Positions 1 to 7,832 are shown, counted from the first letter of the stretch. The stretch: DNA of 13,829 nt from Acidobacteriota bacterium (GCA_003225595.1 QIAR01000230.1:1-13829), one strand, 5' to 3'. Numbers and translations are program-made. Notes: a model not told the origin generated them from the sequence alone.

Positions 1-1959
1 GACCAGCGCCGCCTGAATCATCTCGATCAGTGCTTTTTGCAACGCAGCTTCTCGCTCCAGTTCGAGTTCGGGCGGGTAACCCCAGACAGCTCCCAGAATT
101 TCTTTCGCGTACTCGGAGGATCCAAATTCTGATTGAACGTCAGTAATGTCACCCGGTTCGGTTGCGCGCAATAGCACGATCGTGCGCCCAGGCTGGCGGA
201 AGTGCATGTGGGCGGCTTTGTGCACGTCGTCGAAGATGCCGACGATTCCAATCACGGGCGTGGGGTAAATTCCTTCGCCCAGAGTTTCGTTGTAGAAGCT
301 GACGTTGCCGCCGGTAATGGGGACTTCCAGTTCCTCGCAGGCTTTGGTCAAGCCATCGATCACCTGCGAAAACTGCCACATGATGTGCGGCTTCTCAGGA
401 TTGCCGAAGTTCAGGCAGTTGGTCGCGCCGACTGGCATTGCGCCGGTGCAAGCAACGTTGCGCGCGGCTTCGGCAACAGCGTGCATCGCGCCGAGGCGCG
501 GATCGAGATAGCACCAGCGGCCGTTGCCATCGAGCGCCATGGCCAGCCCGCGTTCGGACCCTTTAATGCGGATCACACCGGCATCGCTCGCACCCGGGCC
601 TTCGACGGTATTGGTCTGTACCATGTGATCGTATTGTTGCCAGACCCAGCGTTTGCCGCAGATATTCGGACTCGCCAGCAGACGCTTGAAATTATCGGTG
701 AGGTCGCCGGCTTCGGCCAGGCGAATATGTTCCGGCATCTCGCGCGCCACCGGCGGCTCCCAGCGCTCGAGCGACCGCTGGTAAACTGGCGCGTCATCGG
801 TGAGGGCGTGGTTGGAGATCTCAGCCACTACATTGCCGTGCTGGAGCACGCGCATTTTGGCATCATTGGTGACATGGCCGACTTTCACTGCGTCGAGTCC
901 CCACTTTTGGAAAACACGGAAGACTTCTTCCTCACGGCCCTTCTGCGCCACCAGCAGCATGCGCTCCTGCGATTCACTGAGCATGATTTCGTAAGGCGTC
1001 ATGCCGGTCTCGCGCTGCGGCACGCGATCGAGTTCGATTTCGATTCCAACATGGCCACGCGCGCCCATCTCACAGGTAGAGCAAGTCAGACCGGCGGCGC
1101 CCATGTCCTGTATGGCGACGATTGCGCCGGTCTGCATGGCTTCAAGGCAGGCTTCGAGCAAAAGCTTTTCGAGGAAGGGATCGCCCACCTGCACGTTGGG
1201 CCGCTTGGCTTCTGAGCCTTCGCTGAACTCCTCGCTGGCCATGGTGGCGCCGTGAATGCCGTCGCGTCCAGTCTTGGCGCCCACGTAGATGACTGGATTG
1301 CCCTCGCCGGCGGCGCGCGCGTAGAAAATCTGATCGCGACGAACCAGGCCGAGTGCGAATGCATTCACCAGGGGATTATTGGAGTAGCAGGGCTCGAATT
1401 TGGTTTCGCCGCCGAGGTTGGGTACTCCGAAGCAGTTGCCGTAGGAGGCGATCCCGGCGACCACACCTTCGAGGACGGTGTGGTTCTTATGAAGATCCGG
1501 TGAAGCTCCAGCACGCGCGAGGACGCGCGCGCCTACATCGGAGATCGGTCCGAAGCGCAGCGAATCCATTATTGCAACAGGACGCGCGCCCATGGTGAAG
1601 ATGTCGCGCAGAATGCCGCCCACGCCGGTCGCCGCACCTTGAAATGGCTCAATGAACGAAGGGTGGTTGTGCGATTCGATCTTGAAGGCGCAAGCCCAGC
1701 CATCGCCGATGTCGATGATGCCCGCGTTCTCGCCGGGCCCCTGCACTACCCGTCGGCTGCGCGTGGGCAAACGCTTCAGGTGAACGCGCGACGACTTGTA
1801 AGAACAGTGCTCGCTCCACATCACGCTAAATATGCCGAGTTCGGTGAGTGTGGGTTCGCGTCCGCCCAGCAGTTGTTTGATCTTTTCGTACTCGTCAGGT
1901 GTGAGGCCGTGCTCCCGGATGAGGTCCGGAGTAATGGAAAGCATTAGAGATGTGGTCAT
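1..1959 (-). CDS. purL: Phosphoribosylformylglycinamidine synthase subunit PurL (small type), 3' end outside window
   Basis: FGAM synthase II, the ATP-dependent amidation of FGAR to FGAM in de novo purine synthesis (cytoplasm). The visible 653 codons run open to the left edge; small PurL proteins are about 730-770 aa, so roughly 100 residues are missing. Visible signatures are the N-terminal catalytic segment MWSEHCSYKSS (residues 47-57), the nucleotide/metal segment KIESHNHPSFIEPFQGAATG (93-112) with GGILRDIFTMGARP following, QDMGAAGLTCSTCEMGARG in the middle, and GGNVSFYNET near residue 547. No glutaminase domain is present within the visible part, so it should need separate PurQ and PurS (family knowledge). 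ATG at 1959 is chosen because homology begins soon after it; the Shine-Dalgarno is poor, and the ATG six codons in is an alternative. Residues 141-150 are encoded by a palindromic element shared with the array at 4285-4919 (see findings). It is divergent from the oxidoreductase operon. Confidence 0.97.
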   Translation of the reverse strand, partial: MTTSLMLSITPDLIREHGLTPDEYEKIKQLLGGREPTLTELGIFSVMWSEHCSYKSSRVHLKRLPTRSRRVVQGPGENAGIIDIGDGWACAFKIESHNHPSFIEPFQGAATGVGGILRDIFTMGARPVAIMDSLRFGPISDVGARVLARAGASPDLHKNHTVLEGVVAGIASYGNCFGVPNLGGETKFEPCYSNNPLVNAFALGLVRRDQIFYARAAGEGNPVIYVGAKTGRDGIHGATMASEEFSEGSEAKRPNVQVGDPFLEKLLLEACLEAMQTGAIVAIQDMGAAGLTCSTCEMGARGHVGIEIELDRVPQRETGMTPYEIMLSESQERMLLVAQKGREEEVFRVFQKWGLDAVKVGHVTNDAKMRVLQHGNVVAEISNHALTDDAPVYQRSLERWEPPVAREMPEHIRLAEAGDLTDNFKRLLASPNICGKRWVWQQYDHMVQTNTVEGPGASDAGVIRIKGSERGLAMALDGNGRWCYLDPRLGAMHAVAEAARNVACTGAMPVGATNCLNFGNPEKPHIMWQFSQVIDGLTKACEELEVPITGGNVSFYNETLGEGIYPTPVIGIVGIFDDVHKAAHMHFRQPGRTIVLLRATEPGDITDVQSEFGSSEYAKEILGAVWGYPPELELEREAALQKALIEMIQAALV
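1512..1540 (-). repeat. Palindromic element copy inside purL
   Basis: A 29-nt stretch matches the hairpin core of the 4285-4919 array at 27 of 29 positions, in the same orientation relative to the host gene. The hairpin is stem CGCGCG (1514-1519), loop AGGA, stem CGCGCG (1524-1529). In the array the stem is CGGGCG/CGCCCG. The two differences fall on paired bases and keep the stem perfect. It encodes DVGARVLARA of PurL in frame, just before the conserved segment EGVVAGIASYGNC. That it arose by insertion is inference; the sequence match itself is visible. Confidence 0.75.
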
Positions 1960-2057
1960 ATGGGAAGTTCTATTGTCGCATCTGACGAGGGTGGAGGAAA
2001 GGGCAAGGTTGGATGGGTAGCGCGGGAAGCTAACTCAGGGTTACATTCTCAAATGGC

Positions 2058-2087
2058 TTGACACGTGGGGACTCAAATGGAAATAGT
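2058..2087 (+). promoter_or_regulatory. Putative sigma70-type promoter of the oxidoreductase operon
   Basis: A perfect -35 TTGACA (2058-2063) is followed after 18 bp by AATAGT (2082-2087), a 4/6 match to the -10. A 9-bp direct repeat CTCAAATGG lies just upstream of the -35 (2048-2056) and again just upstream of the -10 (2072-2080), which could be an activator or repressor site. A 12-bp perfect palindrome GGGCCGCGGCCC (2092-2103) falls at or just after the expected start of transcription. The leader to the ATG would be about 65 nt. Confidence 0.4.
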
Positions 2088-2159
2088 CCTTGGGCCGCGG
2101 CCCCGGGAGTGTTGCGCTTCGCCGAATCTCTACAGTGCGGTTAGGAATCCAATCTTTTC

Positions 2160-3143
2160 ATGAAAGCTATCCAGGTGGAACAGACCGGTGGGCCGGAGGC
2201 TCTTAAGCCTGTGGACTTGCCGGTCCCGCAGCCCAAAGCGAACGAGGCGGTGGTGAAGATTGCGGCTGCGGGCGTCAACTTTGTTGATGTCTACTTTCGC
2301 GAGGGTAGATACAAGGCGCCGTTGCCCTTCGTCGCCGGACAGGAGGGCGCGGGCGTGGTCACGGCCGCGGGCGCGGAAGTGAATTCCGTGAAGAAGGGTG
2401 ACCGCGTGGCCTGGACCGGCACGCTGGGTAGTTATGCCGAGTATGCCGCGGTACCCGCTGATCGGCTGGTGCGGATTCCGCAGGGCGTGAGCGAGCGCGA
2501 AGCGGCAGCCGCCATGCTGCAAGGTATGACTGCGCACTACCTGTCGCACGACACGTATCCTCTGAAGCGGGGCGAAACCGCGCTGGTGCATGCGGCGGCG
2601 GGTGGCGTAGGACTGCTGTTGGTGCAGATGGCGCATAACATCGGAGCCCGTGTGATCGGAACAGTATCGACTGAAGAGAAGGCCAAGCTGGCGCGCGAGG
2701 CTGGCGCGCATGAGGTGATTATCTACACGCAGGCCGACTTCGAAAGTGAAACCAAGCGCCTGACCGGCGGCAAGGGCGTGGATGTGGTTTATGACTCGGT
2801 GGGCAAGACCACGTTCGACAAGGGCCTTAACGTGCTGCGGCCGCGGGGATACATGGTGCTATATGGAGGGTCCAGTGGCGCAGTGCCGCCGTTGGACCTG
2901 GTCGTCCTTTCGCAAAAAGGGTCGCTGTTCGTGACACGGCCATCGCTGGTGAACTACATCGCTACACGAGATGAGTTGCAAGCGCGGGCGAGCGCGGTCT
3001 TCGGCATGATCGCGGAAGGCAAGCTCAAGCTGCGCATCGACCACACCTATGCCTTGGCCGATGCAGCGCAGGCACATCGCGATCTGGAAGGACGCAGGAC
3101 GACAGGGAAGCTGCTGTTGCTGCCGGATTGGGCTTCAGTGTGA
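2160..3143 (+). CDS. Zinc-independent quinone oxidoreductase, MDR superfamily (QOR-like)
   Basis: A 327-aa NADPH-dependent medium-chain reductase of the quinone oxidoreductase class, which reduces quinones or enones in the cytoplasm; the real substrate cannot be read from sequence. Visible features: GroES-like N-terminal half with AAAGVNFVDVYFREGRY (35-51) and PFVAGQEGAGVV (56-67), and the Rossmann dinucleotide loop HAAAGGVG (144-151) followed by LLLVQMAHNIGARVIGTV. The cysteines that bind zinc in alcohol dehydrogenases are absent. GKGVDVVYDSVG (204-215) and LYGGSSG (234-240) are family hallmarks. Length is normal for QOR (about 325 aa). The ATG has only a weak AGGA about 12 nt upstream, but the alignment start is clear. 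Its stop is 32 bp before the VOC gene, which suggests co-transcription. Confidence 0.92.
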   Translation: MKAIQVEQTGGPEALKPVDLPVPQPKANEAVVKIAAAGVNFVDVYFREGRYKAPLPFVAGQEGAGVVTAAGAEVNSVKKGDRVAWTGTLGSYAEYAAVPADRLVRIPQGVSEREAAAAMLQGMTAHYLSHDTYPLKRGETALVHAAAGGVGLLLVQMAHNIGARVIGTVSTEEKAKLAREAGAHEVIIYTQADFESETKRLTGGKGVDVVYDSVGKTTFDKGLNVLRPRGYMVLYGGSSGAVPPLDLVVLSQKGSLFVTRPSLVNYIATRDELQARASAVFGMIAEGKLKLRIDHTYALADAAQAHRDLEGRRTTGKLLLLPDWASV

Positions 3144-3175
3144 CGTATCTGATTTCACGGTTCAAGGGGAAAAAC

Positions 3176-3514
3176 ATGGTGCAACTGAGTTATGTGATCG
3201 AGTTTGTAGGGGACATGGAGCGCGCGGTGAAGTTTTACCGCGATGTGGTGGGACTGCCGTTGAAATTCCAATCGGTTGGATGGAGCGAATTTTCAACTGG
3301 GGATACAACGCTCGGATTGCATCCGGCTTCGGAGAAGAATACTGCCGGCAAAGTTGAAATAGGATTGAACGTTCCGGATCTGCATAACTTCTACGACGAG
3401 ATGCGGGCCAAGGGAGTGAAATTCCCGATGCCGCCGAAGATGCAGGATTTCGGCGGAATGCTAGCGCAGTTCGAGGATTCTGAGGGAGCGTACGTAAGCG
3501 TCAGTGGGAAATAG
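3176..3514 (+). CDS. VOC-fold protein (glyoxalase/bleomycin-resistance/dioxygenase superfamily)
   Basis: A 112-aa single-module vicinal-oxygen-chelate protein. It has the beta-alpha-beta-beta-beta pattern expected of one VOC module repeated in two halves: LSYVIEFVGDMERAVKFYRD (4-23), GLPLKFQ, TTLGLHP (44-50), then VEIGLNVPDLHNFYDEMRAKG (60-80) and AQFEDSEGAYVSV (97-109). Such proteins usually form dimers and bind a divalent metal; candidate ligands are His49 and Glu100. The reaction is unknown. The ATG at 3176 is preferred over an in-frame upstream ATG because AAGGGGA lies 5 nt before it and the family domain begins right at MVQLSYVIEF. The upstream start would overlap the preceding gene and add 16 residues without homology. 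Partner of the preceding oxidoreductase gene, perhaps in detoxification of reactive carbonyls (inference). Confidence 0.88.
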   Translation: MVQLSYVIEFVGDMERAVKFYRDVVGLPLKFQSVGWSEFSTGDTTLGLHPASEKNTAGKVEIGLNVPDLHNFYDEMRAKGVKFPMPPKMQDFGGMLAQFEDSEGAYVSVSGK

Positions 3515-3589
3515 GAATGGTGAGGGCACGGCGGGAAGTTGTGGTGCTCTTGCCGATTCGGTAGCGCTGCTATGTTTTTCCGCGGTCGT

Positions 3590-4249
3590 TCATTTATTTC
3601 TCGAATAATTCCTCGCGTAGAGCGGAACCTCTTGCGCTGGATCGAGTCGGGGATCGTTAATCGGCGCGCCTGTCTGCATCTTCAGCGGAACCACTCCCGC
3701 CCAGGTCGGAAAGGAATAATCTTCTTCGTCGTCAATCGGCGGCCCCTGGCGCACTTTCGCGGAGAATTCTGTGATTGGCAGGCGCATCACCAGGGTCGCC
3801 TTGAGTTCTTTGTCATTCGGCTGGCGGACATCGGCCCAACGGCCCGGCAGGATGTGGTCCGATAGTGCGCGCAATGCCTCCAGCTTTTCTTTTGGGTCCT
3901 CTACCGCGACCGCGGTACCCAGCACAACCACCGAGCGGTAGTTCATCGACTGATTGAAAATGGAGCGAGCGAGTACCAGCCCGTCGAGCAGCGTGACCGT
4001 CACGCACACCGGAACCCCTTGGTCAAGATTGCGCAACATGCGGCTGGCAGCGGAGCCGTGAATGTACAGGTTGTCTCCGGCGCGGCCATAGCCGGTGGGG
4101 ATGACGAAGGGTTGGTTGTCGATGACGAAACCGACGTGGCAGATGAAACCTTCGTCGAGGATCTGGTACGCGATGGCGCGATCGTAAATGCCGCGATGTG
4201 GTTCACGAGTGACGCGGGTGCGCGCAGTCGGAGTGTAGGGTTCGGACAC
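3590..4249 (-). CDS. Pyridoxamine 5'-phosphate oxidase-related flavin-binding protein
   Basis: A 219-aa protein of the PNPOx-like split-barrel group (Pyridox_ox_2 / flavin-nucleotide-binding type), expected to bind FMN as a cytoplasmic homodimer; not a true PdxH, and the substrate is unknown. Visible features: RAIAYQILDEGFICHVGF (24-41), the strand-turn DNQPFVIPTGYGRAGDNLYI (44-63) with HGSAASRML (64-72) typical of the FMN phosphate-binding segment, VCVTVTLLDGLVLARS (81-96) and MNYRSVVVLGTA (102-113). The start is GTG with a strong AGGAG 7 nt upstream. The gene lies downstream of the kinase on the same strand, but 598 bp of hairpin-bearing tandem repeats separate them, so independent expression or strongly attenuated read-through are both possible. 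Convergent with the VOC gene across a 75-bp gap. Confidence 0.9.
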   Translation of the reverse strand: MSEPYTPTARTRVTREPHRGIYDRAIAYQILDEGFICHVGFVIDNQPFVIPTGYGRAGDNLYIHGSAASRMLRNLDQGVPVCVTVTLLDGLVLARSIFNQSMNYRSVVVLGTAVAVEDPKEKLEALRALSDHILPGRWADVRQPNDKELKATLVMRLPITEFSAKVRQGPPIDDEEDYSFPTWAGVVPLKMQTGAPINDPRLDPAQEVPLYARNYSRNK

Positions 4250-4284
4250 TTTCAGGCTCCTGGCAATCGCGAAGGATCAAGCAA

Positions 4285-4919
4285 GAGTGTAGCAGCAGCC
4301 GATTCTACGAATCACACGGGCGAGGACGCCCGCGCCTACATCGCTATTTTAGTTTCTTGTACTCGGCTCTCGCCTCTTTCAGGATGGGGATGTGAAGGTC
4401 GGCGTCTTTCCAGGGAGTGTAGCAGCAGCCGATTCTACTAATCACACGGGCGAGGACGCCCGCGCCTACATCGCTATTTTAGTTTTTGTGCTCGCTTCTT
4501 TCAGGATGGGGATGTCAAGGTCGGCGTCTTGCCTGGGAGTGTAGCAGCAGCCGATTCTAGTAATCACACGGGCGAGGACGCCCGCGCCTACATCGCTATT
4601 TTCGTTTTTGTACTCGCTTCTTTCAGGACGGGGGATGTCAGGGCGGCGTCTTGCCAGGGAGTGTAGCAGCAGCCGATTCTACTAATCACACGGGCGAGGA
4701 CGCCCGCGCCTACATCGCTATTTTATTTTTTCGTATTCGGCTCTCGCCTCTTTCAGGATGGAGATGTCAAGGTCGGCGTCTTTCCAGGGAGTGTAGCAGG
4801 AGCCGATTCTACTAATCACACGGGCGAGGACGCCCGCGCCTACATCGCTATTTTAGTTTCTCGTACTCGGCTTTCGCTTCTTTCAGGATGGGGATGTCAG
4901 GGTCGGCGTCTTTCCAAAG
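4285..4919 (-). repeat. Tandem array of five units derived from the kinase 3' end plus a hairpin
   Basis: This fills the long gap between the kinase and the PNPOx-like gene. Units begin at about 4286, 4416, 4538, 4660 and 4790 (lengths 130, 122, 122, 130 and about 130). Reading on the minus strand, each unit holds ~70 nt homologous to the last ~21 codons of the kinase (starting at TGGAAAG, ending in the TAG stop), then a GC hairpin (CGGGCG, loop TCCT on this strand, CGCCCG), then about 30 nt ending CTACACTC. The unit next to the gene is the real gene end. A 41-nt block spanning the stop and hairpin is identical in all five (4310-4350, 4440-4480, 4562-4602, 4684-4724, 4814-4854). Units 2 and 3 share an 8-bp deletion in the ex-coding half. 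No gene was found in it. Confidence 0.95.
4829..4844 (-). terminator. GC hairpin just after the kinase stop codon (possible terminator or 3' stabiliser)
   Basis: Four bases after the TAG, the kinase transcript would reach GATGTAGG and then a perfect 6-bp stem CGGGCG/CGCCCG with a 4-nt loop. No U-run follows, so it is not a standard intrinsic terminator; 3'-end protection or a REP-like role is equally likely. The same hairpin recurs in each of the four downstream units, so a read-through transcript would carry five in series. Confidence 0.4.
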
Positions 4920-7832
4920 GCTGGAAAAATCATTATAGGCGGTGCGCGCTTTGGCAGCGTCGCCTTGCAATGCGTAGGCGCGAGCGAGGCCGAGATGGGC
5001 GAGTGCCCCCAGCGGGAAATTCAGCACGATGCCGCGGTGACTGAGGAATTTCTGGAACTCGGCAGCGGCTGCAGGGCCGTTGTGTGCCACGAGTTGGGCT
5101 TGGCCGCGCAAGTAAGCTGGATACAGGGTTCCTTCTTGCGTCGGCGGTGGCTCTCCCAGTTCGTAGGGAGCTGCAGCTTCCAAAAATACCAGAGCCTGGG
5201 CGGAATTGCCGCCATTAAGCTCTATCGCTGCGTTCAATGTGGGTAGCCAGTAGATTTTGAGCACCGTGTTTGACGGGTCGCTCTTCTCCAAATCCTTGAC
5301 CATTGCTTTCGCTCCGGCAGTGTCTCCGACCCGGGCTAGAGTCAGGGCTGCCAATACCTTTACGTCGCGTCCCGGAGCCAGCGCCAAGGCGGCTGTGACG
5401 CCTTGTTTTGCAGGGGCGGGGTTGCCGAACTCAGCTTCACGCAAGGCAGCGTTCACCCGCCACAGTGCGGCGGTCTCCTTGGAGTCGGCACGGACGGCGG
5501 AGTCTACCGCACGCCGGGAGAAATCCCGTGCCTTCGACAGCCGCCCATAATATGCTTCGGTGTCAGATTGGGCCGACAGCAGCGGGTCTTCGGCTCCTGG
5601 CTTTCCTGCTCCCCAGGCCAACTGCTGCTCCATCTGCGTCGAATCACCTCGAAGGAACGCGAGATAGTAGATCCACACACGCAAGCCGCCGCCATCCAAT
5701 TTCCGCGCGAGCGCCTGTTCAAACGTTGCTTTGGCGTCATCCAGGCGATTGAGGGCAAGGAAGTTCTGGCCAAGATTGGCTAGGACGACGACACTGTTCG
5801 GCTCGAGACGTCCCGCCTGTTCGGTTTCTGCGACGGCTTTCTCATATTGCCCGAGAGCAGTGGAGTTGGAACCCAGGTTGATGTGGGGAATGAAATCGCG
5901 AGGATAGCTTTGTATCCACAGCTCGTAAGTCTGGGCTTCTTTTTCCAGTTCTCCAGTCGCGAATGCATAGTAGTCAGCAGTGATATGGAATTTTTCCCGC
6001 TCGCTCACTCGATCCCGGAGCTGATACGCCTTCTTGAGGTTTTCAGCGGCGAGGCCGGGCTGTCCGAGGTTGCCGTACGAAACTGCCAAACGGGCGTAGC
6101 CCATGGCGAAATTCTGGTCCAACTCAATCGCACGTTTGAAAAAGGCAACAGCAACGGCGTCTCCTTTCTCGCGCTGCGTCGTTACACCCATGCTGAAGGC
6201 CTTCAGCGCCTCCAGCGATGGCGTCGTTGCCTCAATCGGGACATCGAACTTCTGCACCGAGGCCAGCGACTCTCCCAGCCTAGTTCGCAGGCTGGAAGCC
6301 GCGTTGCTCAACGCCTTTACCACATCCTCCTTGGTCGATGCTTGGGTTTGTTCCTTAGCCAGCGTATCTCCATTGCCGCAGTTCACCGCCTCCAGGCCAA
6401 CCATGTATTGACTGCCCAGGCGGGAAACCGATCCCGCCAGTAGCGCCTTGCTCCCCGTCCGCAAGCAGATTTCCTGCGCCACGTCCCGCGTGACCCGCTC
6501 ACCAGGTGCGCGACCCATCAGCCGCTGTGTCTCGTTCATCTTGCGGTCGGAGAGAACATTGAGGAAAGGTGATTGTGCCAAATCCACCGCCAGCGCCTGT
6601 TTTAGGGCATCGTCAAATACGGCATCGCCTGTGGTGTTTGCGAAGTCCGCGAGTACGATCGTATCTTTCTCAGTCAGCGGTTTTGTCTCGCGGGAGCGGA
6701 AGTAAAAACCACCGACGATTAGAGCAGCGACGAGCAAGACGGTGACCGGAACCAGAACCTTCCACAGTTTGCTGCGAGCTAGGCTAGTATCCAAAACTGC
6801 TGGGACCGAAGTACTGGAAACCTTCACGGCCCCCGAGGACGGCGCCGCAGCAATCATGGGACTCGAAGCAGGCGCCGGCGGCTGGGCTACGGGTGGGGGA
6901 ACTGCATCGCGGGCGAGCGCCACTGTGCCCGAACTCGCCGGTACCGCCCGCCCCGAGTCCGTGTCCCGCTTCAAGCGTAACAACTCGGAACGCATGTCGG
7001 AGGCGTGCTGATAGCGCAGCTCCCGGTCTTTCTCCAATGCCCGATTGATGATGTCTTCCAGCTTGGGCGGCAGGTCAGGATTGAGCCGTACCGGCGCCAC
7101 CGGAGTACGATTCATGATCCCGTCAAAAATGACGCCTGACGTATCCCCCCGAAAGGGCAGCGCCCCGGTCGCCATCTCGTAGAGCACAACTCCGAAAGAG
7201 AACAGGTCGGTCCGCGCATCCAATTCTTTGCCGCGGACCTGCTCCGGCGACATGTATGCGACCGTGCCGAGCGCGGTTCCTGGGCTGGTCAAGTGCTCTG
7301 CGCTGGCTCCGGCTGTAGCCTCGACCACGACTCCCGCCGCCTCCACCACCCGGCTGCCCACGGTTGTCAGCTTGGCCAACCCGAAGTCGAGAATTTTGGC
7401 GTGGCCGCGTTTCGTCACGAAGATGTTGGCCGGCTTGATGTCTCGGTGGACGATACCTTCGGCATGAGCAGCGTCGAGCGCATCGGCAACTTCGATGGCT
7501 AACGATAGTAGAGTCTCAGTCTCAAGGGGCCGCCCTGCAATGCGATGCTTCAGGGTCATGCCGTCCAGGAACTCCATCGTGATGAACGGATGCCCCTCGT
7601 GCTCACCGATGTCGTGAATAGTGCAGATGTTGGGATGGTTTAAGGCGGATGCAGCCTGCGCCTCACGCTCGAAACGGTTCAACGCCTGGGGATCTTTGGC
7701 CACTTCGTCAGGTAGAAACTTAAGAGCAACAAAGCGGTGCAGCCGAGTGTCCTCGGCTTTGTAGACGACACCCATGCCGCCTCCGCCAAGCTTCTCAACG
7801 ACGCGATAGTGCGAGATGGTTTCGCCGAGCAG
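4848..7832 (-). CDS. Membrane Ser/Thr protein kinase (PknB-type) with C-terminal TPR domain, probable CTG start
   Basis: A 994-aa receptor-like kinase. In order, numbering from the CTG: the start reads LLGETISHYRVVEKLGGGGM, giving a complete glycine-rich loop; Lys38 in VALKF binds ATP; the catalytic loop HRDIKPAN has Asp131; DFG has Asp149; SPEQVRG (195-201) is the activation-segment end. A Pro/Ala-rich linker (about 292-345) leads to one membrane helix, VLVPVTVLLVAALIVGGFYF (near 359-378). The extracytoplasmic part has an ADFANTTGD module and several TPRs (from about 540 to the end, for example FFKRAIELDQNFAMGYARLA). Kinase inside, TPRs outside suggests sensing of a protein or envelope signal. 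The first ATG (7775) would remove the glycine loop. The CTG at 7832 has GGAGA 9 nt upstream and a good promoter, and its position matches the Met of relatives as I recall them. The 3' end seeded the tandem array. Confidence 0.93.
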   Translation of the reverse strand: MLGETISHYRVVEKLGGGGMGVVYKAEDTRLHRFVALKFLPDEVAKDPQALNRFEREAQAASALNHPNICTIHDIGEHEGHPFITMEFLDGMTLKHRIAGRPLETETLLSLAIEVADALDAAHAEGIVHRDIKPANIFVTKRGHAKILDFGLAKLTTVGSRVVEAAGVVVEATAGASAEHLTSPGTALGTVAYMSPEQVRGKELDARTDLFSFGVVLYEMATGALPFRGDTSGVIFDGIMNRTPVAPVRLNPDLPPKLEDIINRALEKDRELRYQHASDMRSELLRLKRDTDSGRAVPASSGTVALARDAVPPPVAQPPAPASSPMIAAAPSSGAVKVSSTSVPAVLDTSLARSKLWKVLVPVTVLLVAALIVGGFYFRSRETKPLTEKDTIVLADFANTTGDAVFDDALKQALAVDLAQSPFLNVLSDRKMNETQRLMGRAPGERVTRDVAQEICLRTGSKALLAGSVSRLGSQYMVGLEAVNCGNGDTLAKEQTQASTKEDVVKALSNAASSLRTRLGESLASVQKFDVPIEATTPSLEALKAFSMGVTTQREKGDAVAVAFFKRAIELDQNFAMGYARLAVSYGNLGQPGLAAENLKKAYQLRDRVSEREKFHITADYYAFATGELEKEAQTYELWIQSYPRDFIPHINLGSNSTALGQYEKAVAETEQAGRLEPNSVVVLANLGQNFLALNRLDDAKATFEQALARKLDGGGLRVWIYYLAFLRGDSTQMEQQLAWGAGKPGAEDPLLSAQSDTEAYYGRLSKARDFSRRAVDSAVRADSKETAALWRVNAALREAEFGNPAPAKQGVTAALALAPGRDVKVLAALTLARVGDTAGAKAMVKDLEKSDPSNTVLKIYWLPTLNAAIELNGGNSAQALVFLEAAAPYELGEPPPTQEGTLYPAYLRGQAQLVAHNGPAAAAEFQKFLSHRGIVLNFPLGALAHLGLARAYALQGDAAKARTAYNDFSSLWKDADPDIPILKEAKAEYEKLK

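Noticed and set aside
202..1215. Long plus-strand open frame (337 codons)
   Set aside because: It lies antisense to purL, which has unmistakable family motifs; the product resembles nothing and reflects GC-rich codon bias.
3128..3175. Upstream start for the VOC protein
   Set aside because: It would overlap the oxidoreductase stop and add 16 residues outside the domain; the ATG at 3176 has the good ribosome site.
3561..3579. Terminator after the VOC gene
   Set aside because: TAGC-GCT-GCTA followed by TG and five T is suggestive, but a 4-bp stem is too weak to call.
4285..4919. CRISPR array
   Set aside because: Units are 122-130 bp, adjacent and homologous over their whole length, with no unique spacers and no cas genes; they derive from the neighbouring gene end.
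4848..7775. Kinase starting at the first ATG
   Set aside because: It would lack the first glycines of the ATP-binding loop although the missing part is intact upstream in frame.
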